A stretch of 64,000 nucleotides of DNA from Flavobacterium sp. (GCF_017744675.1 NZ_JAGIAV010000002.1:1-64000), one strand, 5' to 3'. Shown: positions 1 to 9,524, numbered from the stretch's first letter. Numbers and translations: made by a program. The notes: generated from the sequence alone by a model not told the origin.

Positions 1-3000
1 TTCTGTATCCTCTAAGTTTTACCTGATGATCTTTTCTGCCCTGAAACTCTATATTCCCATCTGGCAGCCAACAGCCCAAATCTCCAGTATCGTACATTCG
101 GGTTCCCTTGATAAAAGGATTGTCGATGAACTTTTCGGCAGTAAGTTCCGGTTTATTCAAATATCCTCTGGAAACGCCTGCTCCTGATACATAAAGTTTA
201 CCGGTTACTCCTATAGATACAGGGTTTAAATAATCATCTAATATGTAAACCTGACTGTTGGAAATGGGCTTACCTATTAGAATTGATCTGTATTCCTGAT
301 TTTTAATTAAATAAGCAGTACTATAGGTCGTATCTTCTGATGGACCGTATAGGTTTCTTATTTCTATCGGTAATTTTTGAAGTTTTTTGACAATATCTAC
401 CGGCACAATTTCTCCTGCCATGTTAATAAGAGATACATTTTTTAAATCGGTCTTATTTTCCAGTAGCTGTCTGACAACCGAAGGAACTGTATTTAATAAA
501 ATTTTGTCTTCTTTGTCTACGTAATTTTTAATCTCCAGAGCATTTCTTAAAATCCTGATTTTCTTTCCTTCAGCTAAGGCGTAGAAAAATTCATAAACTG
601 ACAAATCAAAACAATAGGAAGTTACGGCATACATAATTTCGAATTTTGCTGAATCAAATTCGGTTTTTGACCAGTTAATTAATTCGACTGCATTTCTATG
701 CTCTATCATGACCCCTTTTGGATTTCCTGTAGTGCCCGATGTATAAATTATATAGGCTAAATCCTCCGGTAGATTAATTTTTTCTAAATTCTCTTTTGAA
801 TATTTCTTTTGAACTTTGCTAAATGTTTGCAGTACCTTCTGGTCTATAACTATTTTCGAATTACTGTCTTTTTCTATATAAGCAATTCTTTCCTTAGGGT
901 AATTTACATCTATAGGTACATAAGCTGCTCCTGATTTTAATATTCCCAGGATAACAACCAGTATATACTCACTTCTTTCTAACTTGATTCCTATTAAATC
1001 ATCTGGTGCTATTGTGTAATTTTCTACTAAATAATGGGTTAATTGATTGGCGTTTTCGTTAAGTTCTTTATAAGTCAACTCGCTATCTTCAAATACTACA
1101 GCAATCTGATGAGGTGTTTTCTTTACTTGTTTTTCAAATAAATCCAGTAATGTTTCGTCTTTTGAATACGCAACATTGGTATCATTAAATTCCAAAATCA
1201 ATTGTTGCTTTTCTAAAGCTCCCAAATAATCTGCTTCCTGAATTGCTTTTGTTGGTTGCAATAAAAATGTATTAAGCAGATTTTCAAAATGAACAAACAT
1301 TCTCTCTATCAAAAATTTGTCATAGATATCTGTGTTATATTCAATTGACAACTCTAAACCATTGGTCTCAACAAAAGTAAAAGTGAGATCAAATTGCGAC
1401 ATTTTTCCAGCAAAATTGTAATTGCTGTATTCAAGTCCAACAAGTTCCTCCGTATTTAAATTATTTAATTGACTTTGGTTTTGCAGGATGACCAAAACAT
1501 CAAACAAGGCAGATCGGCTTGTGTCTCTTTTCAGGTTCAGTTTTCCAATTAAAGCATCAAATGGATAGTTTTGATGATCGTACGCATTTAATAAAGTTTC
1601 TTTTTGAAGCGTAACCAAATCTAAAAAGTTGCCTTTTTCTTTGAATTGTGTACGAATTGCGAGCGTATTCAAGTACAATCCTATCTGATTTTCTAGATCA
1701 GGATGTTCTCTTCCTGCAATCGGAGTTCCCAGTATTATATCTTCCTGACCCGTATATCGGTGTAATAAGGCATTTATTCCTGCCATTACTATCATGAATA
1801 AGGTAACGTCTTGTTTTTGAGAAAAGGCTTTAATTTTTTCTAGAAACGTACCAGAAAAATGATGTTTTACCTTGTCTCCATTATACGTTTGTATTAAAGG
1901 ACGTTTTTTAAACCCAGGCAATTCCAATACAGGTAAATCTCCTTTAAACTGATCTAACCAATATTGTTCTGAGGTTTGTTGTTCTTTTTGCTGAATTTGT
2001 CCGTTTAACCAAACGGCATAATCTTTATACTGTATTTTTAATTCCGGCAAACTAATTTCTTTACCTTGTGATAAACCATTATAAATCTTAACAAACTCTG
2101 ATATTAATAATTCAATCGACCATCCATCTCCTACAACATGGTGAAGGGATAAGAAAAATACTTGTTCATTTTCTTTTAATTTTATTAAAGATGCCCTAAC
2201 CAATGGTGCCTGCTCTAAATTGAAAGGTTCTGCATTTTTTTCATGTAAATAGTCAGCAACTGCTTCCTGCTGATTATCGACAAGACGAAAATCTTCTTCG
2301 GTTATAGCAAACGTTACTTTTTCTGACGGAAGGATATATTGTCTAATTTCTCCTTCTTCACTGGTTCTGAAGCTGGTGCGCAAAATTTCATGACGATCAA
2401 TTATGGTTTTAAACGACTGCTGAAACTTATCCAAATCAACAATTCCTTTTAAATTTACTGCTGCCGGCATGTTGTAGGCTAATGAGCCTCCTTCCATCTG
2501 GCTTAAAATCCATAGACGGTTTTGTGATGCTGTTAATGGGTAAGATTCCATTGCAGCCGCTACTGGTATTAAAGCATAATCATTAGTATGCAGTTGCTGA
2601 CTTAGGGCTTTTATGGTTGGATTGGCAAAAAAAACTTTAAACGAAACTGTTTTCTCCAGTTGCTTATGCATACGGTTTATAACCTGAGCCACAACAAGAC
2701 TGTGTCCGCCAAGTTCAAAGAAATTATCTGTTACCCCTATTTTTTCTACTCCTAAAACTTCCTGCCACACTGCAACGAGTGTTTTCTCAATTTCGTTTTC
2801 AGGAGCTACATATTCTTTTCTGATGATATCATCTCCTGAAATATCAGGTAATGCTTTTCGGTCTATTTTTCCGTTAGGCGTTAATGGTAATTTTTCTAAT
2901 GCAATATAAAATCCCGGAATCATATAGTCCGGTAAGCTGTTTTGCAGAAATTGTCGCAATGCAGATTTATCCACATCGGTAGCAGATACAAAATAAGCTA

Positions 3001-5002
3001 CCAATACTCTTTCTTCATTCTGCCCTTTTACCTCAACAACTACTTGTTTTAACTGGTCTGAATACTGTAATACGGCGTTCTCGATTTCTCCCAGTTCAAT
3101 TCTGTATCCTCTAAGTTTTACCTGATGATCTTTTCTGCCCTGAAACTCTATATTGCCATCTGGCAGCCAACAACCCAAATCTCCGGTATCGTACATTCGG
3201 GTTCCTTTAATAAAAGGATTGTCGATGAACTTTTCGGCGGTAAGTTCCGGTTTATTCAAATATCCTCTGGAAACACCTGCTCCTGATACATAAAGTTTAC
3301 CAGAAACTCCTATCGATACTGGGTTTAAATAATCGTCTAATAGGTAAATCTGACTATTGGAAATGGCTTTGCCAATAGGTATCATTGCTTTACCAAAATC
3401 GTCTTTGGTTACCTGATACATAGAAGCGCAAACGGCACATTCAGTTGGTCCGTATGCATTGTAATACTCTATTCCGGATTTAACAATGGCTTCTGCATGT
3501 GTAGGATTTGCAGATTCTCCTGCTGTTATAATACATCGTAATCCTGAAATATCTTCGTTTTGCAGTAGTCCTAAATAACTAGGCGGAAATGTAACTACCG
3601 TTGATTTACTTTCAATTAAAAATTTTGCAAATTTATTTTTGTCTTTAATTGTTTCCTCTGTCGGGATACACAGCGTAGCTCCACTGTATAAACTCATCAT
3701 AATTTCAGATATAGAGGCATCAAAAGCTACAGAAGCAAACCATACAATTTTATCTGCATTTGTAACTTTAAAAAAACGAATCTGATCCAATGACATATTT
3801 ATATTACTACTATGCTCAACCATTACGCCCTTTGGCTGTCCGGTAGAGCCTGAAGTATAAATTAAATAGGCTAAATCCTGAGGAGAAATCAATGTATTGA
3901 TATTCTCACTACTGTAATCTCCAAATTGTACATTGTTAATTTTTAACAAGTTGCAATTAGAAGTTTTAAATTCATCATCAGCTTCGATTAGTAACTTTAA
4001 GCCACTGTCTTTTATAATGTAATCGATTCTTTCCTCAGGATAATTGATATCGATTGGCAAGTAGGTCGCGCCTAGTTTTAAAATGGCTATTAATGAAATA
4101 ACTCCAAGATCTGACTTTGGTAAAAAAACACCAATAATATCTCCCTTCTTTACATTTTGTTTAGAAGAAATGTAATGGGCTAACTGATTTGCTTTTTTGT
4201 TTAGTTCTGTAAATGTTATTTTCGATTCTTCGAATGCAATAGCAACATGATCTGGAGTCTCTGTTACTTGTTTTTCAAATAAATCTACAATTGTTTTATG
4301 GTTTGGATAACTGACAGTATTCGAATTAAAATCAAATAATATTTTGGATCTCTCCTTTTCCGACAGCAAAGAAAAAATTGATAAATCTGCACTCAGGTTA
4401 TCTTCCAGATTAATCATAAAATTCTTAAAAGACTGATTAACTGAGTTAATTAGTGCTTTATTTGCAAAAGCTTCCAAATAAGAAATTTGTACTTCTATGT
4501 CTTCGTTATCGTTAATTTGTACATTGATCAAAATTCCTTTACAAGCTGATTGGATTTTTGAGTTAATGTTAATATTATAATGGGACCAATTATTATTATC
4601 CGTCAGTCTGTCTTTATAATCATAAGAGGCATATTGCAATGTCTCTAATACTTCATTTTTTATGTTTTGAAGATATTCTTTAAAAGACATTTCTAAATTT
4701 ACCGGAAATGAAAAAAGTAATGGTTTTTCGTATTCTTCATAATTTGAAACGATAAAACCATCGAACTCACTTAGTTGTTTTTTTAGCAAAAAAGAAAAAA
4801 TAGCATTTACAACAGTATACTGAGCTATTGGGTTGCCACTTGTGAGTTTATTAAAGTATTGTATTTCACGCTTTAAAATAATAACCTTTGGAAGACTGCA
4901 TTCTTCATGATGTAATTCCTGAATTACTTCTCTGTTTAATATTTTTGTTTTCCAATACTTAGAAACTGTATTAATATTATTTGATTCTGAATTCGTACTC
5001 AT
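1..5002 (-). CDS. Nonribosomal peptide synthetase, N-terminal part (3' end outside window)
   Basis: Multimodular NRPS that activates amino acids and joins them on carrier domains. I translated it from the sequence; the frame is open from the ATG at 5002 to the window edge (about 1667 residues). Visible order: residues 1-210 resemble the C-terminal half of a condensation domain without HHxxxDG; A1 at about 240-690 with core YTSGSTGQPKG near 381; PCP1 with LGGHSL and its phosphopantetheine Ser at about 768; a full condensation domain with HHVVGDG at 954-960; A2 from about 1240 with YTSGTTGNPKG. Reading binding-pocket positions by eye against GrsA gives roughly DASTIAAVC for A1 (close to Tyr/Phe codes) and DLYNNALTY for A2 (close to an Ala code). 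Substrates are inference. The ribosome binding site is weak, as is common in Bacteroidota. It lies downstream of the sensor kinase gene on the same strand. Confidence 0.93.
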   Translation of the reverse strand, partial: MSTNSESNNINTVSKYWKTKILNREVIQELHHEECSLPKVIILKREIQYFNKLTSGNPIAQYTVVNAIFSFLLKKQLSEFDGFIVSNYEEYEKPLLFSFPVNLEMSFKEYLQNIKNEVLETLQYASYDYKDRLTDNNNWSHYNININSKIQSACKGILINVQINDNEDIEVQISYLEAFANKALINSVNQSFKNFMINLEDNLSADLSIFSLLSEKERSKILFDFNSNTVSYPNHKTIVDLFEKQVTETPDHVAIAFEESKITFTELNKKANQLAHYISSKQNVKKGDIIGVFLPKSDLGVISLIAILKLGATYLPIDINYPEERIDYIIKDSGLKLLIEADDEFKTSNCNLLKINNVQFGDYSSENINTLISPQDLAYLIYTSGSTGQPKGVMVEHSSNINMSLDQIRFFKVTNADKIVWFASVAFDASISEIMMSLYSGATLCIPTEETIKDKNKFAKFLIESKSTVVTFPPSYLGLLQNEDISGLRCIITAGESANPTHAEAIVKSGIEYYNAYGPTECAVCASMYQVTKDDFGKAMIPIGKAISNSQIYLLDDYLNPVSIGVSGKLYVSGAGVSRGYLNKPELTAEKFIDNPFIKGTRMYDTGDLGCWLPDGNIEFQGRKDHQVKLRGYRIELGEIENAVLQYSDQLKQVVVEVKGQNEERVLVAYFVSATDVDKSALRQFLQNSLPDYMIPGFYIALEKLPLTPNGKIDRKALPDISGDDIIRKEYVAPENEIEKTLVAVWQEVLGVEKIGVTDNFFELGGHSLVVAQVINRMHKQLEKTVSFKVFFANPTIKALSQQLHTNDYALIPVAAAMESYPLTASQNRLWILSQMEGGSLAYNMPAAVNLKGIVDLDKFQQSFKTIIDRHEILRTSFRTSEEGEIRQYILPSEKVTFAITEEDFRLVDNQQEAVADYLHEKNAEPFNLEQAPLVRASLIKLKENEQVFFLSLHHVVGDGWSIELLISEFVKIYNGLSQGKEISLPELKIQYKDYAVWLNGQIQQKEQQTSEQYWLDQFKGDLPVLELPGFKKRPLIQTYNGDKVKHHFSGTFLEKIKAFSQKQDVTLFMIVMAGINALLHRYTGQEDIILGTPIAGREHPDLENQIGLYLNTLAIRTQFKEKGNFLDLVTLQKETLLNAYDHQNYPFDALIGKLNLKRDTSRSALFDVLVILQNQSQLNNLNTEELVGLEYSNYNFAGKMSQFDLTFTFVETNGLELSIEYNTDIYDKFLIERMFVHFENLLNTFLLQPTKAIQEADYLGALEKQQLILEFNDTNVAYSKDETLLDLFEKQVKKTPHQIAVVFEDSELTYKELNENANQLTHYLVENYTIAPDDLIGIKLERSEYILVVILGILKSGAAYVPIDVNYPKERIAYIEKDSNSKIVIDQKVLQTFSKVQKKYSKENLEKINLPEDLAYIIYTSGTTGNPKGVMIEHRNAVELINWSKTEFDSAKFEIMYAVTSYCFDLSVYEFFYALAEGKKIRILRNALEIKNYVDKEDKILLNTVPSVVRQLLENKTDLKNVSLINMAGEIVPVDIVKKLQKLPIEIRNLYGPSEDTTYSTAYLIKNQEYRSILIGKPISNSQVYILDDYLNPVSIGVTGKLYVSGAGVSRGYLNKPELTAEKFIDNPFIKGTRMYDTGDLGCWLPDGNIEFQGRKDHQVKLRGYR

Positions 5003-5557
5003 AAAATTTACTTTACTATTTTTAATTGGATATTCTAAGTGACGGCTCTACCGATTTATTTGAAAGAGCTTTTTTAGAATATTTTTTTCTCAACTATATT
5101 AAAGTAAACACAAAGCAATTTTGTAAAATCATCAAAATCAGAATTAATGTTCTTTAAAATACAGTAGATTTTTCACGAAAATAGCAGTAAGATGTATTTA
5201 AAAATTACGGGCTTTTTATATAAAAATTACGGACTTATCTTTCAAACATAAAAGCGTTTAAAAAGTAACCTATTTATGGGGGAAGATTTTGTTTTACAAT
5301 TCTTTAAAGCACTTTTTTAAGTAACTTTTTTTTTACTTAAAAAGAAAATCAGTAGCAATAATCCTATGAAGTTTTGGAATCATTTCGTGTGTTATTACAC
5401 TTAATCAAAAACCTATAATTATGGTGTTAACTTCAAAAGAACTGAGTTAACATTTTGAATCAATTTTATAACGAAGTTTTAAAGACAGATTTTGAAGTTT
5501 TATATCTATCTTAAAAAAAATATAAACAATTATTTTATTGCGATGAGGTTTACGAGA
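5003..5557. other. Intergenic region upstream of the NRPS
   Basis: 555 bases without a convincing gene, very AT-rich. It holds the NRPS leader and two copies of an AATTACGG motif 22 bases apart (5203-5210 and 5225-5232). The second extends to TTACGGACTTA, identical to a sequence upstream of the response regulator. A TATGTTTG on the minus strand (5243-5250) matches the flavobacterial -7 element, but I see no good -33 TTG. No clear terminator was found for the sensor kinase that ends at 5558, so some read-through into the NRPS is possible. Confidence 0.5.
5201..5237 (-). promoter_or_regulatory. Candidate response-regulator sites upstream of the NRPS
   Basis: Two AATTACGG copies lie 22 bases apart, about two helical turns. 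The second continues as TTACGGACTTA, which matches 8035-8045 exactly. They sit about 200 bases upstream of the NRPS start codon. The link to the LuxR-type regulator at 8242 is inference. Confidence 0.4.
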
Positions 5558-7606
5558 TTAATCGACAATCTTGTCCAGATTTGGATCTAAAAAATTAATG
5601 ATTACCTCAATTTTTGTTCCTATACCAATTTTCGATTCCATGTAAAATTGGCCGTTTAGAGATTCAGTTCTTTCATTCATATTAATTAGTCCAATACCGC
5701 TTTTTAGTCCATTGATATCAAATCCCTGTCCATCATCAATAATAGACATTCTAAGAGAATCATCTCCTTCCTGTGTAATTTTCACATCACAATTTTTAGC
5801 ATTTGCGTACTTATTAATATTCAAAATTGCTTCCTGAAGTATTCTGTATAAATTTATTTTATAAATATTCTGAATAGTCGTCCATTCAATTTTAGAATCA
5901 TAAAGGTATCTAAACTGTGTCTCGCTTATTTCTTTCTGGTTTTCTATTAGACTTAATAATAAGGTATTAAAATCATTGTGGTCCAGAAATGATTTACGGC
6001 TTAAGTCGTGTGATATTGTTCTAATTTCATTTTCGATATTCTGCAATTCAAAAATGTATTCTTTTCTTTTTTCAATTATTTCCTTTTCTATTTTAGAATT
6101 AAAAAAACCCAAATTCATTCGAACTCCATAAATTTTATTCATTACACCATCGTGTAATTCTCTTGCTATTTTGGCTTTCTCATTATCTTTTGCGGCATTT
6201 ATTTTTTCATGCTGTTCTGTTAGCAACAAATAAATTTCCTCATTGGCTTTTTGCTGTATTTTTAAGAATTTCAATTCTTTATTTTTGTATTTGAAATAAC
6301 GAAAAACGACGATTACTACCAATGATAATATCAGTATAAATGAAATAATTAAAATGTAAAAGTTCTTTTTTGTCAAAATTTTATTTTCTTCCTCTATTCT
6401 CGAGGTTTCATATTCAATCCTTGCATACTTGTGGTGTGCATTTTTTTGAATAATATTTATACTATCACTAACTTTAATATATTCATTTACATAACTTAAA
6501 ATGTTTTTTTTATCTATCTTCGAAAGCATCTTTAATGAGGTTAAAACTTCATTACTATTCTTAATCTTAGTCGCTAGTAAATTTGCTTCTTTAAGAATTT
6601 TGATTGCTTTTACGGTGTCTTTTTGCGTTAAAAAATATTCGCCAATGTGAATTTTTTTATATAAAATATCAGATTGTTCTCCACTATTTTCTACAATCCT
6701 TAGTGACGTAAAGAACATCTGACAAACATTATCATATTGTCCATTTTTCATTCTGGAATAAGCCAAATTACTTAGAACGTTTGCATATAATATTGGCCAC
6801 TTTTTTAAATCTTCAGAAAGTATCCCTTCCAGTTTTTTTATAGATTTTGAATACTCTCCTTTTAAATCATAAAGATTACAAATGTTAATAGTAGATGTAA
6901 CACTGTAATTATTTATTTCATCATTATCAATATTTATAAATTTCATTTTTTCTAAACTGTTCAAAGCCAGCTGATGATACCATAATGCTTTATCATAATT
7001 CGCCAGTTTCTCTAAACAATTACCCATCAATGTATTACAAGAATAAACTAACCGATGATCCTTAGAATTTCTTAAATACTTCAGAGCCTTTGAAATTTCA
7101 ACTTCACATTCTATATAATTTCCGTCATAAAATAAAACATAAGCTTTATTGAATAACATTCTTGCTACATTGTCATAATCAGATATTTTATAATACATCT
7201 TTTCTGCTTGCAAATAATAAAAATATGCACTGTCTTTTTTATCATTTATATAGCTATCCCCAACATAATAAAATGCTTTGGCAGTTGCCTCTTTATCATC
7301 TACTTCATTAGATAATTTTAAAACCTTTAAACTGGTTTTCAGAGACTTTTTGATGTTATTATTATAGTAATATTCTGTAGATATTCTAAAATATAAGTTT
7401 CTAATTATAGAATCATTCTTTTGATATTTTAATAAAAAAAGTATTGAATCTAAGTATTTTTCTTTTTGATAAGGCGATAAATTATTTAGTTGACTCTTAC
7501 TCAATAAAATAACTTTGCTACTTTCTGAATTAACTAAATTATTTCTTGTGCATGAGAAAGCAAAAAGTATAAGAAACAGAAAAAATATTTTATGAGATGT
7601 TGTCAA
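5558..7606 (-). CDS. TPR-containing sensor histidine kinase (HisKA_3 type)
   Basis: Membrane sensor kinase that should phosphorylate a NarL/LuxR-type response regulator. The N-terminus has a signal sequence with a lipobox-like FSC (Cys19). Residues about 70-350 are TPR-like helical repeats, one transmembrane helix lies at about 416-435, a coiled linker follows, then the HisKA_3 phosphoacceptor motif ARELHDG with His485 and a HATPase_c domain at about 585-675 with DDGQGF and GIGLINM. At 682 residues it has the usual size and layout of Bacteroidota TPR sensor kinases. The natural partner is the regulator at 8242, whose gene is divergent and separated from it only by a small lipoprotein gene. 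Candidate -7 elements TATATTTG (7630-7637) and TAATTTTG (7612-7619) lie just upstream. What the periplasmic TPR part senses is unknown. Confidence 0.92.
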   Translation of the reverse strand: MTTSHKIFFLFLILFAFSCTRNNLVNSESSKVILLSKSQLNNLSPYQKEKYLDSILFLLKYQKNDSIIRNLYFRISTEYYYNNNIKKSLKTSLKVLKLSNEVDDKEATAKAFYYVGDSYINDKKDSAYFYYLQAEKMYYKISDYDNVARMLFNKAYVLFYDGNYIECEVEISKALKYLRNSKDHRLVYSCNTLMGNCLEKLANYDKALWYHQLALNSLEKMKFINIDNDEINNYSVTSTINICNLYDLKGEYSKSIKKLEGILSEDLKKWPILYANVLSNLAYSRMKNGQYDNVCQMFFTSLRIVENSGEQSDILYKKIHIGEYFLTQKDTVKAIKILKEANLLATKIKNSNEVLTSLKMLSKIDKKNILSYVNEYIKVSDSINIIQKNAHHKYARIEYETSRIEEENKILTKKNFYILIISFILILSLVVIVVFRYFKYKNKELKFLKIQQKANEEIYLLLTEQHEKINAAKDNEKAKIARELHDGVMNKIYGVRMNLGFFNSKIEKEIIEKRKEYIFELQNIENEIRTISHDLSRKSFLDHNDFNTLLLSLIENQKEISETQFRYLYDSKIEWTTIQNIYKINLYRILQEAILNINKYANAKNCDVKITQEGDDSLRMSIIDDGQGFDINGLKSGIGLINMNERTESLNGQFYMESKIGIGTKIEVIINFLDPNLDKIVD

Positions 7607-7629
7607 GTGTGCAAAATTATTATGAGTTT

Positions 7630-7637
7630 CAAATATA
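7630..7637 (-). promoter_or_regulatory. Candidate -7 element of the sensor kinase gene
   Basis: TATATTTG on the minus strand fits TAnnTTTG and would start transcription about 17 bases before the ATG at 7606. No matching -33 TTG is seen. A second TAnnTTTG match lies at 7612-7619. Confidence 0.4.
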
Positions 7638-7652
7638 GTATTTTGAAATAAA

Positions 7653-7689
7653 AAGACTATGTATTTTTTAAATAAATAAGCATAGTCTT
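7653..7689 (-). terminator. Hairpin between small lipoprotein and sensor kinase
   Basis: Perfect 9-bp stem AAGACTATG/CATAGTCTT with a 19-nt loop, followed on the minus strand by a T-rich run. It would end or attenuate the lipoprotein transcript before the kinase gene. Confidence 0.6.
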
Positions 7690-7722
7690 CCTACATAATA
7701 ATAATGCCAATACTAATAGCAA

Positions 7723-7977
7723 TTACTTTCTCGGTGGTCTTGGATTACTTGGATCTCCATCTGGATCAATACCCGAATCCAAAGCTGAAATTTCGTAAAT
7801 TGAATCACTAGCTTTTACAATTACTTCTTCATTTACACGTTCTTTTTCTTTTATATTAGGCACAGTTTTTAAACTACCACCCGAAGTCTCTACTTGGTCA
7901 TCGATACTATCAGATGTACATGAGGCGAAAAAAAAAGAAAGAAAAATAAATACGATACTATATATTCTAATTTTCAT
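7723..7977 (-). CDS. Small proline-rich lipoprotein, candidate signal peptide precursor
   Basis: 84 residues. The N-terminus is a classical lipoprotein signal peptide with lipobox FFASC (Cys20). The mature part is short, charged and apparently unstructured, and ends in a Gly/Asp/Pro-rich tail with DGDPSNP and RPPRK. I do not recognise the family. It sits between the TPR sensor kinase (same strand) and a divergent LuxR-type response regulator, which suggests a ligand, accessory or output protein of that two-component system. A hairpin just downstream separates it from the kinase. A perfect TTACGG/CCGTAA dyad lies 58 bases upstream. The ORF has a clear signal sequence and sensible context, so I take it as real; the function is not known. 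Confidence 0.72.
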   Translation of the reverse strand: MKIRIYSIVFIFLSFFFASCTSDSIDDQVETSGGSLKTVPNIKEKERVNEEVIVKASDSIYEISALDSGIDPDGDPSNPRPPRK

Positions 7978-8034
7978 AAAAACAATTTTATTAAAGTTAT
8001 TTATACAAAAAAAAGACTACAAAACGAATCTATA

Positions 8035-8051
8035 TTACGGACTTACCGTAA
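8035..8051. promoter_or_regulatory. Inverted repeat between lipoprotein and response regulator genes
   Basis: TTACGG-ACTTA-CCGTAA, a perfect 6-bp dyad with a 5-nt spacer, in the shared region of two divergent genes. Dyads of this size are typical of LuxR/NarL-type operators. The left 11 bases recur at 5227-5237 upstream of the NRPS. Confidence 0.45.
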
Positions 8052-8241
8052 AATTTAAGTTACATTTAAAATGACTTTTTACAAAATTAAAAAAATAGTT
8101 ATTTCGATATTTTTAGATATTTTGTCAATAAAAAAAGAAATTCTGTGTTAAATTTAGGACTTTACTTATAATTTTTTGCAAACTCATGCTTGAAATAGCA
8201 AAATATTAATTAATATTGAGTCTAAATTTAAAATGTAATTT

Positions 8242-8910
8242 ATGAGTTTTAATATTTTCATTGTTGATGATCATCCCATGACCGTTGATGGCTACATAAA
8301 TCTTTTATCTAACATTGATTATCATTATAATGAACCAACTTTTATAAAAAGTTATAATTGTGAAGATGCTTATAATAAAATCAATTTTCATCTTAAACAG
8401 AGCATAAATATTGATTTAGCATTATTGGATATTAATCTTCCTCCATATCCGGAATTAAGAATCGAAGATGGTACTGACTTAGCATCACTTCTAAGAAAAA
8501 AAAATCCTAGTTGTAAAATAGTCCTTCTTAGTATGCATAGTGAGCCTTTAACGGTTGATAAAATCATTAAAGAAATAAATCCGGAAGGCTTTATTGCAAA
8601 GAGCGATATTAATTTTGAACTATTCCCTGTTATTTGTAAAAAGATTATAGATGGAGATATATTTCATAGTCCTACTATAATAGAATCTCAAAGAGAATTA
8701 TTCAAAAAAAATATTAATTGGGATAATCACGACAATAAAATTCTAACTCTTATATGTCAGGGAGTAAAAACTGTAAATCTTCCTAATTATATTCCACTTT
8801 CTATGAGTGCAATAGAAAAAAGGAAAGCTAATATTAAAGAACAGTTATTGATGGGTAAAGGAAGTGACAGAGACCTAATAGGTAAAGTTAAAAAGCTAGG
8901 ATTGTTATAG
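8242..8910 (+). CDS. LuxR/NarL-type response regulator
   Basis: 222 residues with an N-terminal receiver domain: acidic pair Asp9-Asp10, phosphoacceptor Asp63 in LLDINLP, and a conserved Lys in GFIAKSD near 122. A C-terminal helix-turn-helix follows from about 165. The HTH is a divergent LuxR type: the order of helices fits, but the canonical GxSxKEIA core is replaced by GVKTVNLP. The gene is transcribed away from the lipoprotein and kinase genes and is the obvious partner of that kinase. Regulation of the NRPS and of its own promoter is suggested by the shared TTACGG motif. Confidence 0.88.
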   Translation: MSFNIFIVDDHPMTVDGYINLLSNIDYHYNEPTFIKSYNCEDAYNKINFHLKQSINIDLALLDINLPPYPELRIEDGTDLASLLRKKNPSCKIVLLSMHSEPLTVDKIIKEINPEGFIAKSDINFELFPVICKKIIDGDIFHSPTIIESQRELFKKNINWDNHDNKILTLICQGVKTVNLPNYIPLSMSAIEKRKANIKEQLLMGKGSDRDLIGKVKKLGLL

Positions 8911-9404
8911 TGCATTCAATTTATATGTTTTTGTCGTAGCATCTGAGAATAACTCTTATTTTTAGATTTTTATACCTGTCAAAAAATCAATATCAAAAAG
9001 GTTATTGTTACCCAAAATTCATAATCCTTATAGGGCAATCTATTTCAAATTAAGATTTACTTTTAATAATCTGATGCTCAAGAAAATTACTTCAAATACT
9101 ATTACTAATGTTTTTTTTATTATTTCCCAAATTTATTCAATAAAATCTACCAATTTATTCAAATCTTGGAGAAAATGGTTTGAAAATTGTGTCACAGAGA
9201 TTTAAGGAGACAACTATATAAAGTTGTTCTTTTTCACAAATATGTAGGTTGCTCAAGCCCTTACAGCCTACCATTTTATGGATCGCTTTTTTTACAAGCA
9301 ATCAATCTAAAAGTTTTTTTGTTAGGGATCTGATCGAAACTAGACGATGATTCGAAGTCTCGTTAAGGATATAGTTTTTTCTATTTTGGTCTATCGTGTT
9401 TTTT

Positions 9405-9524
9405 TTACATTAAATATAATAATTTCAAAGTACTTTTAGATTCCTACTCATCTACCTGAATGCCGTTTTTGAAAAGAATAGTAACGGCGTTTTCTACTGA
9501 AACATTCTTTTCAATAGAATTCAT
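9405..9524 (-). pseudogene. Broken small flavobacterial protein gene
   Basis: On the minus strand an ATG at 9524 opens a 26-residue peptide with VENAVTILFKNGIQVDE, stopped by TAG; the same frame continues as ESKSTLKLLYLM and then TAA. The joined sequence resembles small helical proteins common in Flavobacteriia (a pattern like AVKILKKNGIEVSxEEAxxILDFLYxMAK), usually 40-50 residues. I read it as a copy broken by an in-frame stop. The family memory is approximate. Confidence 0.45.

Noticed and set aside
5041..5075. GGCTCT/AGAGCT hairpin with T-run on the plus strand
   Set aside because: Weak stem, and it points against the transcripts expected there.
9005..9205. 66-codon ORF on the plus strand
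   Set aside because: No ribosome binding site, composition of random AT-rich sequence, no recognisable motif, inside a decayed region.
9230..9400. Minus-strand translation that faintly recalls the end of an accessory protein or integrase
   Set aside because: Several stops and no motif; similarity too vague to support.
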